Positions 53,089 to 64,000 of a stretch of 64,000 bases of DNA are shown in pieces. The notes under the pieces are model-generated. The model was not told where the DNA came from, made no database searches, and worked only from the letters and a program-made list of their open reading frames with translations. Numbering within the stretch: position 1 is the stretch's first letter; every line of letters begins with the position of its first letter. The translations under genes were made by a program, and so were the position numbers. This DNA comes from Trichosporon coremiiforme (taxonomy: Eukaryota; Basidiomycota; Tremellomycetes; Trichosporonales; Trichosporonaceae): contig BCJJ01000016.1 in assembly GCA_039545355.1 (NCBI GenBank), positions 372,001 to 436,000 of the forward strand, read 5' to 3'.

Positions 53089-56000
53089 AGCATCTCAGAC
53101 ACGCACCAGTCGGCCCGGAGCCGTATAGTTACCCGCACCACCCGCAGATCAGCAAAGGATCCGATCAGCAAACAGCACCACGCGGTACACGGCGTGAACG
53201 ACAATCACTCGTTCCCTTCATCTGGCACACACACGCATATCAATCATCACTTCACCATTTGTATCTACATTCATCAGCATCGCGCACTGCGCACTTGTAA
53301 GGACCTCTGTATCGTCCCCACGACATGGAATGACATGACCACCTATTCTTGCTCCTCGTGTGCTCGCCTGTTTGTCCACTCGGCAGAGTCGTGTATCCAA
53401 GGGCGAAGCCAAAGTCGGCTGGGTCGGGTGCATCGCCGTGTGCTCTTGTCAAAAGTTGCTGCGCAACGATGAGCGGCGTACGCATTGCGAGTAGTGCTGC
53501 AAATGTGCAGAGTTGAAACTGTGCCCTTTGCCAGCCCCTGTTCATGACTTTTTGCTCATCGCCTGCGCTTTTTTCCGAGTACGTCAGTCCGAGAAGGACC
53601 AGAAGATGAACTCTGATGTTGGTGGGATCCTGGCGTGGAGCCCTCACACACACTGGCGAGCAGTGGGTCCGAAAGTCTGGGTCAAACTGCAGCCTAACGT
53701 AACATCGCGACCAGGCCACTGGTCGCCTCTTCATAACAGCTGAACCCAAACGCGCACCCTTGACGAGCCAACATAGCGCCGTGCTGCATGGAATACTGGG
53801 ACACAGAAGAACCGCCAGCGTCGTAAGCTTATCCCCTACCCCGCCTTTCACCACGTCGCGTCCAGTGGACATTGGACTCCGTGCTCGGTGACGGGCCAGA
53901 GCACGACCCACCTAGATTGCTCTCGACCGTCACATCCAGACTCCATCCGGTAAACCCATCAACATCGATCAGTGAGACCTCCCCTCACCACCAGGCTCCA
54001 CTCTGCAGGGTATCTCGGCATGCGATGCGCGACACGCAGGTCATGTCAGGCGTACGGGCCGCATCACCCAGAGGCACTGGGCAATGAAGAAACGAGATTG
54101 TGGGCTCAGGAACCGTCATCGGTCGGGGTTCTGTGCACCACGAGCCCTGACCCGTAAGGGCCGACCTTGTTTCATGTTCTCTGAGCTGTTGCTCTGATGA
54201 GGTGCCGACGACATGATCACTGCAGCACTTGTGCATCGGTCTGCACTCGTCGTCGTCATGCTACCACGTACGCCAAACGCAGTTGTATGCTTGTTATCGT
54301 CAACAGAGTTATCAAGCATCTCGAGCAAAGTCGAGGTGCCTGCAGAGCAAGACTTTGTCGCCTTCCCGTTCTGTCTTGCCATGAGCCCAAAGCACTGCAC
54401 CGCCGCATCACGGCTCGCGGCCTTACACCCCCGAGCCGAAGACTTTGGGTTCAATGGCTTCATTCAGTATCCGGCAGATCAGCAGATCGCTGAAGGTGTA
54501 GCGTCCTTCGCCCTTTGCCCATGGACAGATTTCCTAAACTTCAGGTCGGTCATACCCGGTGACCCACGCTGCGCGTCTAGCACTGGAGGTGCGGCTCAGA
54601 CAATATGCAGGCCCACTGCCCACAGAGCACTGTGACATGGTTTGCAGAAGTCGGTGCATGTGTGCGAGGAGGCAATATGCAAAGGCAGGGGAGGGCAAAC
54701 GGGCTGTTTCAGCGGCCCTAGTGTCAACATGAAACAGTACACAATGCGCACGCTGGGCAGGTCTGATTGACCATCAGTTCGTGTCAGTGTCTTCCACGGG
54801 CAAGCGCGTGTGCGGTCGCGCAGTCAGGCTGCGCGCTATAGCCACTGGAAGCGTTAGGACATCTTCTCGATCGCTTGGTGAGTGTGTGGCATGTGCGTGG
54901 CAGAGACTGCCACATATCCACGGGGGCGGGTCACAGTCGCGCAGTGTTCAAACCGTAGGCATGCTTCGCAGGACATGTCTACTTTCCTTGTCGTCGCTGT
55001 AGGGCTATCGTAAGTTGCACTGGCTTGCTTTGCGCGCTCTGGTAGTAACAGTGAAGTGACGAGTTGACTCCTTACGACACGCTGCTAGAGAACGGCTTCG
55101 CTAGTTTCAAGGTTTCCCACGAGTGTGTCCCCTTGGCACAACATATTGCGCTGCCCCTCGTAGCTCAGTCACACCGTACGCTTGCACTGTGTCCACTACA
55201 GTCCAGATTCAAGTGGACAGTAGTCTTAGTTCTCTGATTGACTGATGGAAACGGCAGAGCCCGTTGATAGGGTCGGACGTTGATGTGGCAAAATCCTGTC
55301 CCGGTCACCATGCGGACAGAGTTCGAGGCTACATTGTCAGTATGGTCCGGGTCGGAGACAGCCTTTGCTAGTTTCATCCTCTCCCACGGGTATGCCAGGC
55401 GGCAGTATGGCTCAATCGGAAGGTACGGTGCACTGTGTCCGCTTCCGCGTATAGTTTCGAATGGCATACAAGTATGGACGTCATGAGCCGTACTCTAAAT
55501 GACGGGTCGGAGGAAGGCTGCGCCGAGTTCAAGATCTCCCACGGTCATCACCCTAAGCACACGCTTCATCACGGTCGAGTTTACATTCAAGACGACTCGA
55601 GGTCGGAGACTGCCTTTGCTAGTTTCAATGTCTCCCACGGTAGATCCGGGTGTGCCCCATACCAGACACACGGAAGTGTGGGCGTCATGAACCAAACTCT
55701 GGATGAGGGGTTAGAGGATGGCTCCGCTAGTTTCCCGTTTTACCCACGGCTTCGAATGGTAGGGCGGTAGGGATAAGTTCGACATCTGTATTTCCTCGGA
55801 CCAATGCGAGGTTGGAGACAGCCTCTGCTAATATCATGGTTTCCCACGGGCACAAGTCCCACCCACTACACGACGAGTGGGACTGAGCATCCACCATGAT
55901 TGAGCTGCGCGGCCAGCGAGGCCAGCGAGGGCAAGGGTGCACAATTCGCGAGATTGGGAGCCGCCTCGTCCAGATTCATGGTCTCCCACGGGTGACACAT

Positions 56001-56420
56001 ACTGGCTCCCATAGTCTTATGCATGTTCAGAGTCTGTCCTTTGCTCTCTAATGCTGTCTAAACTCACCGAGATACAAGAACCAGAGAGAACACGGGTAGG
56101 CATTTGGTCACCAGAGTCGGCTCGACGCAACCTTTCATGTCAATGTTCGAGGTCAGAGCTCCCCTTCTCTAGATTCAAGGTTTCTCACGGGTGCCCACCA
56201 CTGCAGAATCCGTCTTCTGTCAATCGCAGCAGTGCTCATCATGAGGTATCGTGACAAAGTGTTGTTACATCGATAGCAAATATCTACTTCTCTTCTAGTC
56301 TTGCCCATGCCAGTGGTGATTATGATGGTGGTGGTGGTGGTGATACAATACTTCTCCCTTCTCCTTGACTGCCTTTCCTATCTCTCTAATGAGGACCCCA
56401 ATATCATGCGGCACGTGTCC
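53089..56420. other. Gene-free region holding repeat cluster 3
   Basis: About 3.3 kb between two converging genes. The right half (55.08-56.19 kb) holds eight repeat copies. The left half (53.1-55.0 kb) has only short, non-protein-like frames; nothing recognised. Confidence 0.6.
55083..56191 (+). repeat. Dispersed ~43-bp repeat, cluster 3 (8 copies, plus strand)
   Basis: Copies at 55083-55125, 55349-55390, 55504-55544, 55599-55640, 55707-55749, 55808-55850, 55951-55992 and 56150-56191. The shared pattern is GGTCGGAG, then GCCTTTGCTAGTTTCAA, then TCTCCCACGGG. Divergence grows toward the right end (GCTAATATCATGG, CCAGATTCATGG). Copies three and five also share ~35 bases of left flank (GGACGTCATGAGCC versus GGGCGTCATGAACC), so a unit of ~200 bp was duplicated there. 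Three copies lie in one ~111-codon open frame (EFKISHG, ASFNVSHG, ASFPFYPR). Confidence 0.87.
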
Positions 56421-58918
56421 CTAAGCGTGCGCAGACTGGGGGCTGCCGTGGTGCGTGTGCTCGTGCTCGCCCTCGTGCATGGCGCGGAGGTCCATGTCGC
56501 TGCGCGCGCGCTGAATCTCCTCGGACGCATCATACGTCGGCAGACTCGGGTCGAGGGGCACGACGAATGGCTCCGAGCTGTCGGTATACGACGGCACGCG
56601 CGAGAGCTCGCCGTCGCTGCCCCCAATCGAGAATGTGGCTGGGGCGCGGTGCGTGGATGGCCGCGCCGGCTTGGGCGGCGGGGCAAAGGACACGCTGGGC
56701 TCGCGGCCCGAGAATGCAGTCCCTGCCGCACCGGGGAGCGAGCTGAAGCTCCCATTGTGCCCATTCTGGGCCGAGAGGACGGGCGAGGTGTGGTTGCTGA
56801 CGTGGCTGCTGTGATGTCCGCTCGCCGGTCCAGAGGCACTGCCACGGCCAATCATGGACGACATCTTCAGGCCACCGGGCAGGTGGAACAGAGACCCGAG
56901 ACGAGTGCTGCTGTGGCTGTGGGTGTTGTGCGAATTCGAGTGCGAGCCGTGGTGCTCGCGCTCGGGCGACGAGGCGCGGGAACCCGCTCGAGAACCCGCA
57001 CGCGAGCCGGCGCGAGAGCCAGCACGCGAGCCGGCACGGCTGCCAAAACGAGACGCGCTGCTCGAGGCGATGGCAGAGTTGGACGCCGAGCCAAAGCTGC
57101 CGCTTCCGAGGGAGCGGAGCATGGCCTGCTCCTGATCGGTGAGCTGGCGTCGGGGTGGGAGCTCATTGTCGGGGGACGCGGGGCGGGAAGGAGGGCGAGA
57201 CTGGGGCGGCGAGGGGTTTGGCGAGTTTTGCGCGCTACGCAGTGTCGAGGCGCTCGAAAAGCCACTAAAGCCGCTGCTTCCGGCAGCCTCGGCAATGGCG
57301 ACACGATCATAGACGTGGTTGCTGTACGACGGGAGCTCGTTTTGCTGCACCTCTCCCTCCGTGGCGAGACCGAGGAGAAGGTTGCGCGCGGGGAGACCCG
57401 ACTGGTGCGCCTCCTGCAAGAGCGAGTGGTCCAAAATCGTAATCGGCAGCGCGCAGCGGAGCTCGCTCGTGTGTCCGTCCGCATTTGTGATTGCGCACGA
57501 CCACTTCAGCTTGTGCGTGACCTGCACCGGTTTCAGAGAGTGCGACGGCGTCGTCCATGGCGGGATCGGGACCATGAAGATTGTGTCAACCTCCTCGTCG
57601 CCGACCATGACATCCTCGGGGTTGGTCTCGGCGCGGGAACTTGAGGCAATGTTCGAAACCGACGCCGACGCCGACGCGGGCTCGGAACCATCAGGTGTCG
57701 GCACGCGATTGCTCGGCTTCCACGCCGCCGGGTTGCCGCCAATCCACGGGTGCAGCGGCTTCAGAATGTCTTGACGCTTGAGCACGGCCTTGTTGTCGCT
57801 AATCTCGTGACGCATGGTGATCACATCCTTCTCCTCTTGGTTCACGGACCCACGCGTGTTCACGAGCGAAAATTCCTTTAGCGTCGTCACGATTGAGCTA
57901 ACGCGCACACCCTTAGCAATGGGCATGAACTTTATTTGCACCGGGATATTGTCGCCGGCCGCGTACGCCTTGAAGGGGAGCGTGATGCTGTACATGATCT
58001 TGCCAGGCCAAGTGTTCTCAATCTCGAGCGTCTGGTTGAACTCGAGCGACTCGGACGTAAACGTCCGCGCAAGGTTGAAGCGACGCTGCGCATGGAGGTT
58101 GAAGCCCAGGCCGGCGCGAATGACAGTAGCGCGCAGCTTGTACTGGATGTCACCAGTGCCGGTCAGCGTCGTGATTGACGACGGCAGCGAGTTGTCCAGC
58201 GTGAATGAGAATGGATACGTGTGCTGTCCGGCTTTCAACAGGTGCGTCTTCCTCGACGGGTTGGCAGCGTGCAAAAAGGACCAGTCGTGGGTCAGGATTG
58301 GGTGGGTAAAGGAATGGCTGCTTCGTCAGCTCGGTCACTCGGCCATGCCTTGCCCGGCAACCAAGGTTGTCGCGATCACGCCTCGCGCACGCATGTGCAA
58401 AACTGGATCAAACCGGGGACGAAAACTCACTTTGAGCCGTCCGTGAACTGCACCTTGGCCTTGGCGGTCAGGTGAAGCTGGACGTCCTTGACGTTCATAT
58501 TCTCGGGGAGACGGAGCACGACGGCACCAGAGAGGTATGCCGAGTCCATCTCTCCTCCTTGTCCGCGAAGGATGAGATTGTCACTGTCGAGCACAATCTC
58601 GACGGGGTTGCGGTCAGAACCTCCGGGCGTGGGGTGGTACGGCTGTATCGTCGGGCTGTAGACGAAAGGGAAGGCGCTGCTAGACGCACTGCCCATGGTG
58701 CCGGGTGTCGGCGTTTCGGCGGGATAGCTGGGCGCAGGCTGATGAGGAGGGTGAGGGGAAGTCGCCTGCGAGGAAGACGCAGTGTGCTGGCTGGAGAAGT
58801 AGTCGTTCAGCGGATCGTCGGGGGTGATCGCTGAAGAAGCCATGGCGGACGAGAGGCCAGGCGATGCCGGGCGGCTGACCGCCGGCGTGTTCGTCCCAGA
58901 GCCTGTTCGCCACGGCAT
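56421..58918 (-). CDS. Alpha-arrestin (ART family) with PY-like motifs
   Basis: Exons 58918-58431 and 58317-56421; 794 residues; intron 113 bp (branch GCTGAC, acceptor AGCAG). After a Ser/Pro-rich head, the arrestin N fold shows AYLSGAVVLRLPENMNVKDVQLHLTAKA, joined across the intron to THDWSFLHAANPSRKTHLLKAGQHTYPFSFTLDNSLPSSI. The arrestin C fold follows (AYAAGDNIPVQIKFMPIAKGVRV). The tail has LPSY and LPTY, PY-like sites for the Rsp5 ubiquitin ligase. A tandem Gly-Ser-Arg-Ala tetrapeptide repeat (about 56968-57046) and a Ser/His-rich stretch are also present. Alpha-arrestins recruit Rsp5 to plasma-membrane transporters for endocytosis. It resembles the Rod1/Rog3 branch, but the exact orthologue is not settled. 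Confidence 0.9.
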
Positions 58919-61900
58919 TGTGGAGTGTGTGTGTGATCAAGGCCTGGGTGCTGCGATGCACTCAGGTCAGCAGGTGTGGAAGGGGCGGGACACGCTGTTC
59001 CCTTCGTCGGAATGTCTGGATTGGCGGGAGGTCGCCGATAATTCGTATCCGGTGCTTCGTGGTGATCAATGCTGAGTCAAGTGGAGTTACGCAAAAATGT
59101 TGGCGTTTCGGTGCCGATGCAGTGTATGAGTGTAGTTGTAACAAGAATAACAGAGATAGAGATGCGTGGATGGTGGAGCAGTGCTGGGTGGCCACTTTGA
59201 TTCTATTGCAAGCTTGGCGGCGCGGACAAATATTTCGGTCACGTCGGCAGTAAGGTTGAAGATTACGCTGATGCTGCGGTGTGGGCGCCTTCGGATGATT
59301 TCGACCCGCGTGGTGTCAGGTGTCGTGCCAGTCGTATCGGTATTCTCAAGCGAGCTCTTTGTCTCAGCCCCTGGGCGTGAATCGATTCTGAAAGGCAGGC
59401 GGCCTTGGCTTGACGACGGGGCAACAACAATGGGAGTGGAACAGATGAGTACGATGATGGCAGTGAAAAAGATGCATAGGTTGCGTGCTGAGGGTAGAGG
59501 GCTGACGGGATGCGGTGCGGGGTACCGGTGCGATAGGCAGCGGCGGGGACCGATTGCAACAAAGTGTGCAAAGATATGGCCGGCGAAGATAAACGGGGAC
59601 CCGAAATGCGTGCCCTGTCCCTTCGGGTCCTTGGCACAGTGGTGCGGCCAGATTCGCTCCGCCCAGCTCAGCCGCTGCTCCCTCCCAGCATGGCCACCCA
59701 GGCAGATTCCAATTGTGTCCCAGCGCCCTTGGCCCTGATGGCCCTGGCCGCTCTGCGCGCCCTGGCTCAGTCGTCAGTGGCGACCCTCCGATCCCAGTAA
59801 ACCTTCACTGCGCTGCACAACGATACCGCAGCTGGATCTCATCTCGTCAGCAAAAATGAGGTATGCATTCGGACCCGCCGACCATTCTTTACTCCGCTTT
59901 GAACTTTCTGCACGTGTGTACTACACAGAACGAAGTTTCTCGGTTAGGAGGCTTGTTCGGGTGGGAGCGCTGCAACCGCGGTGCGTACGGGGTTCGGGCC
60001 AGCCATGACCAAGACCGAAAAAGTTGCAAGCGAGGGTTCAAAGAGATCCCACTTTCTGCGGCTCCGGTGACTCACACAATCTGCAGCGTTGTTTCGGCCG
60101 TTCCCATGGTCATCTGCCCGATACGGAGTCCTCTGCAGTTCTGCATGCCACTGTACAGATACCCCGTCTTCCGGCCGTTTCGACTTGTTCCTGCACTCAA
60201 GTCGCGACGCGCTAGCATTAAAAGACCCACGATCGAGCGCAGCAGCCTCGGTACATTTTCGGCGAAACCGTCCGTGCGTGCTTGACAACGAGCAACAACA
60301 ACAACAAAGCGTCAAAACAAATCTTCACCATCCCGCCCAGCTGCCCAGCATGCTCGGGTTGTGTCAGGTGCAAGGGCTTACGAAATACCCTCTCTGGCGT
60401 AGCGCAATTGGACGCCAGAACACGTTGACGCAACTGCCGCTCATTGTCCTGAAGCATGCCGCATGCTCGCACCCAGGCATGCTCAGGCCCGCGGTGGTCG
60501 CCCCTAGTCGAGCGAGCCGTGATATCGCGGCTCAGTGGGTCAGTGCAGATCGGACGTTGCACGCCGCTCATTCCCTGGGTCATGGTCTCTGACCGCCGAG
60601 CGGGACACTCGGCAGGAGACGGCACTGATAAGAATACGTCGGCGTGCCGCGTCCTTTGGCTGGCCACCGCCACTGACGATGCGCCGATCTCACTGGACGC
60701 CCGGGAAGGGCAGGAGGGGTGTGAGGGGACCATGAGGGACATGAAAGACCGTGGCTTCCTTGCCGCGCCTGCCGCGCCTGCCGTCTCCGTCGAGTTCCAG
60801 ACTTGCGGCGAAGCGATCCTCCCGGCCAAGCCAGCCGCAGCCGGCCAGCCACGACGGTCGAGTCTGCCTATAGCGACACCGAGAACATTGCGTTTGGCGT
60901 TCAGCAATCCCACAGCCATTGGCCCAAGGCCAGCAGCAGCTTTTCATTGTCAATACTCTGATCCCCAAGCCCGGCTGGCGCCTGGCTTGCCTGGCCTTGG
61001 TTGCCGTGGACGCTGCCCCGCGTTTTGCCGTGTGCCGTGCGCCGCCGGTATCGAGTTCAATCGACCAGTCAACGTTGGCGCTGAGCGCGCCGAGGCGGCA
61101 TTGCACGGCACGGCAACCACTGCCTCCATATCCTTGCCGTCCAGCCCTGTACCGATCCAGCCTCGTGCAACCTCGTGCATGCCTGCATACCGTGCATCCT
61201 GACGCTGTCTGAAGCAGGCTGATTCCCACACGCGCGCCCCGCATTTCTCGCCCCGTCCACGGATGAGCAAACCGACCCCACATGTCCACCGAAGTGCACA
61301 GAAGGATGTTTTGGTTGGTCCCGCTCAGTTCACATGGACACATGCTCGACATGTGGTGCGGATAACGGCACGTTCGGTCCGTTTTTGAACATCGGCGTGC
61401 CTTGCAAACAGTACCGTATGGGCCATATGGTCGTCATGGGTTTTCCGTGTCGGTCCCCGAGTCGGAGAGTCCTTTCGGAAAGTTTCGTCTTGTTATTGTT
61501 TTTATTGACAGATCACACGACCGCATGGGCCCCATGACTCGCACTGTCGCACAAACTCGCACGACGCTCGCCTCGCACGATCATGATTCGGGACGGCACA
61601 GTAAGGATTCCCAACTCATAGCCGAGCATTACCCCGACATTAGTGTGAATGAACGATCCCAACTTGCCAACCTGCACAAAGACGTGGTTGGGCGCAACTT
61701 GTCCTCGAAGCAGAAAGATACAAGGCTACATAATTGCTACCTACGGCGCGGACGACGCATCTCGCCCCCACCGTCTACTCACACGACGCATTGCCCAAAA
61801 ATAAAATCGCAATGACGGAGCTGTTGGACTCTCGTAAACTCTTGTGAGAAAAAAAAACTGTGGACGTCCATGGTCCTCGGTCTACACCTCGACTTGCAGG

Positions 61901-61925
61901 CTACTGGCCTGCTCAGCCTAGGGGC
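58919..61925. other. 3-kb gene-free region
   Basis: Frames up to ~250 codons occur on both strands, but all are Arg/Ala/Pro-rich shadows of GC-rich sequence with no motif. An A-box-like word (TAGCGCAATTGG, near 60401) has no matching B box. Short local duplications such as TGCCGCGCCTGCCGCGCC (about 60761) are present. No gene, tRNA or mobile element recognised. Confidence 0.5.
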
Positions 61926-64000
61926 TTACTGCCAGTACAGCGTCTGGCAATCCTCCTTCGCAAACGCAATGCCGCACGCGGGGCACTTGCGCTGGCGCGA
62001 TGCAATTCGTGAATCGAGACACCTGGTGTCAGCTAGAACCGGTGATGACAGCACTCACTCCTTGCAGAAAGTGTGCATACACTTGACAATGACCTGCTGC
62101 TTAAAGTTGAGGTCGCAGCAAGAGCACTTGAGAAGTTTCTGTACGTCAGCCAAGCCCTACTGATAGACAATCAGACTCACCATGCACTTGTCGCGCTCGG
62201 CGATCGCCGTCTGCGCAGCGACATTGCCGTTGCCCGAGGCAGTCGCCGCCAACAACGTGTCCTGCTTCGTGCGCAGCTTCTTCACCGTCTTTTGCGCAGA
62301 CTCTAGATCCTCCTGCGCCTTGGTGCGCGCATTGCGGTCGGCAATAGCCTGCGAGTCGCGGCTCTTTGAGTGCTGCTGCGTTTCGCTGAGCACGCTCTGG
62401 CTGTGCTGCAGGCGGTGCTCTAGCTGTGCCTTCTCGGCGGTGATCGTGGCCAGCTGCGTCTGCAGCTCGAGCGTTGCATTCTTGAGCGTCGTCATGCCCT
62501 GCTCCTGCTGAGCCTAATGGTCAGTCAACACCGAATGACGGTCAACTTACAAGTTGATTGTTGAGAGCCTTTTCAACTTCCTGGGCACGCTCCAGGAGCT
62601 TGCTCTGCTTGTCGACGCTGCGCTGGGCAGTCTTGCACTCGGCCTCGATCGCCTCCTTTGCACGCATCGCCTGGAAGTACTTGTTGGCGGCCTTTGCCTT
62701 GTCCGTCTGCAAACCCTTGATCATGGCTTCATTGTCCTTGACGGCGAACACTTGGCTGCGCAGAGTCTGCTCGAGGCCGTCCCAGAGCTTGGAGAGACCC
62801 TCCACTTCCGTGTACAGAGCGTTTGTAGACTCTTCAGCCTCGGCGACCTTGAGCTCCAGCTTCCGCTTCGTTTCCGTCTCCTCCTCCAGGCGCGCGGCGA
62901 GCTGCTTGATGTCGTTGGCAACTTCGGGGTTCTCACCCAGCACGCGCTGGTACTTTTGCAGTAGACGCTTGGCAGACTCGAGCTCGGCGCGAACGGCCGT
63001 CTCAGCTGCCGCCGCCGCCGCCTCTCCAGCCGAAAGTGACTCAATCTGCGCTGTAAGAGCCGTGACTTGGTCGCTGGCTGCCGCTAGCCGTTCCTCGAGA
63101 TCCTTGATGTAGTCGCCATCGACGCCACCGTCCGACTTCAGGAATGCGAGATAACCCTCGGCACCGTCCTGCGCAGCGAGCTTGCCCTTGAGTCGTCGCA
63201 CTTCGGACACGAGGAAAACGATGCGCTCCTCCCGCGTCTTGCACAATGCCTCGAGACCCCTTGTTGTACGCTCCTTCTCGTTGTCGCCGGCGATGCGCTC
63301 ATTCAGCTGGCCTTGAAGATCGTCGCGGGCACCGCGGATGCGTGCAAGATCAGTGTCCTTCTTCGACATCTGCTGACGGAGCGTATCCACCTCTTGCCGC
63401 GACTCTGCAAGAACAGCCTCGCGAAACTCCAAATTGCTGTCACGCAGCTGATCGAGCTTTCGTTCCGACTGCTCAAATCGCTCCTGAGCGGCGTCTGCCC
63501 GGCTAATGCTGGCGGCTAGCTGCTGCAGATAGACTTGGAAGAAGGGCGCCTCGCGAAGAGCAGACTCTGGGGGGTGATGGGCCTTAATGTTAGCAAAAAA
63601 AGCTCTGGTCGCACGACTCACGAGAACCTTGATGCGATCTAGCTCTTGCGTCAGATTGACATTCTCAGACTGCGCGTCCTCCAGCTGCTCTTGTCGCGCA
63701 GCAAGCAAGCCTTCGAGCTCCGTGACGCGATCCGCCACATCTTCCGACGAACTCGCCACCTGAGGGCTTCCCGCCTTGCTCTCCGAATCCGCGGCTGCTG
63801 GATTCGGTGTCGAGTGCCCAGAGCCGTTGGCTATCGGCTTGGCAGCGACGGCTGTCGACTCTCGCTGCGCCCGCAAACTCTCTCGCTCCTTGTCAAACTC
63901 CATCCGCTGTCGATCCAGTCGCTTCTCAGCACGCAAAAGTTCGCTCTGAACAGTGTCGCGCGCCTCCCGCAATCGATTAATCTCAGACTGTTGCCGAGAT
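61926..64000 (-). CDS. BRE1: Histone H2B E3 ubiquitin ligase Bre1, 5' partial
   Basis: The gene runs off the right edge. Exons on the minus strand: from the edge to 63622, 63582-62551, 62513-62181, 62138-62059, 62022-61926; introns 39, 37, 42 and 36 bp. The spliced end carries a C3HC4 RING: CSCCDLNFKQ, VIVKCMHTFCKEC, RKCPACGIAF, finishing DCQTLYWQ, the Bre1/RNF20 RING and tail. The long upstream part is coiled coil (KLLERAQEVEKALNNQ; ERLAAASDQVTALTAQIES), as needed for dimerisation and Rad6 binding. It monoubiquitinates histone H2B and thereby promotes H3K4/K79 methylation. The 39-bp intron 63583-63621 is in frame and stop-free; I treat it as an intron because of GTGAGT, GCTAAC and TTAAG. Confidence 0.93.

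Noticed and set aside
54213..54635. 140-codon plus-strand frame in the gene-free stretch
   Set aside because: No domain, no signal peptide, poor start context and no support from neighbouring exons.
55083..56191. Repeat cluster as box C/D or H/ACA snoRNA genes
   Set aside because: No consistent C (RUGAUGA) and D (CUGA) boxes or ACA triplets at fixed distances from the cores.
60395..60480. A-box-like word TAGCGCAATTGG suggesting a tRNA
   Set aside because: No B box or acceptor pairing within 120 bases downstream.
60456..61202. 248-codon plus-strand frame
   Set aside because: Composition typical of random GC-rich frames (Arg, Ala, Pro, Cys scattered), overlapped by similar long frames on the other strand.

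Overview
The window is nuclear DNA from a fungus, most likely a basidiomycete yeast of the Tremellomycetes (Trichosporonales-like). This rests on the gene set (SLA1, SLT2-type MAPK, EOS1, BRE1, SNF8, JAC1), compact GC-rich intron-poor genes, introns with GTGAGT/GTAAG donors and CTGAC/CTAAC branch points, and long low-complexity tails on otherwise conserved proteins. The lineage is an inference from style, not from a search. I saw no virus, transposase, reverse transcriptase, CRISPR array or rRNA gene.

Layout. 1-8.3 kb: 3' part of a HAM1-like gene (+), a prion-like Q/N/G/Y-rich protein (-), tRNA-Pro(AGG) (+), tRNA-Leu(AAG) (-), a small secreted protein interrupted by a TAG (-), a coiled-coil protein (-) and two copies of a dispersed repeat. 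8.3-14.6 kb: a membrane protein (-), the mitochondrial J-protein JAC1 (+), a LisH/SRP40-like protein (-) and a GPT2/SCT1-type acyltransferase (+). 15.4-19.1 kb: one gene encoding aspartate kinase fused to alanine aminotransferase (-), the most striking item. 19.9-37.8 kb: a coiled-coil membrane protein (-), complex I subunit NDUFB3/B12 (+), a GRDP-like protein (-), a G-patch protein (-), a Ser/Arg-rich possibly myristoylated protein (+), a PMP3-domain protein with a long tail (+) and a cell-wall-integrity MAPK (+). 37.8-43.2 kb: a repeat cluster, tRNA-Val(AAC) (-), a decayed paralogue of the small secreted protein (-) and EOS1 (-). 44.4-51.4 kb: SNF8/VPS22 (+), SLA1 (-) and an RMD1/DUF155 protein (+). 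52.6-64 kb: a small secreted Cys-rich protein (+), a second repeat cluster, an alpha-arrestin (-), 3 kb without genes and the 3' part of BRE1 (-).

The genes are ordinary housekeeping and signalling functions: endocytosis and trafficking (SLA1, SNF8, arrestin), lipid synthesis, Fe-S biogenesis (JAC1), respiration (NDUFB3), chromatin (BRE1) and cell-wall signalling (MAPK). They do not form a pathway cluster.

Three features go beyond routine annotation. First, the aspartate kinase-alanine aminotransferase fusion. Second, a family of at least 16 copies of a ~43-bp repeat in three gene-free stretches (8.1, 38-39 and 55-56 kb), one orientation per stretch, often translating to the same ASFxxSHG peptide. 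Third, very small introns: about half of the 38 modelled are 47 bp or less, 13 are 34-38 bp, and the branch point lies almost against the 3' splice site.

All exon joins below were read by eye from donor, branch and acceptor motifs plus reading-frame and homology continuity. Domain calls come from remembered family motifs, not from a search.
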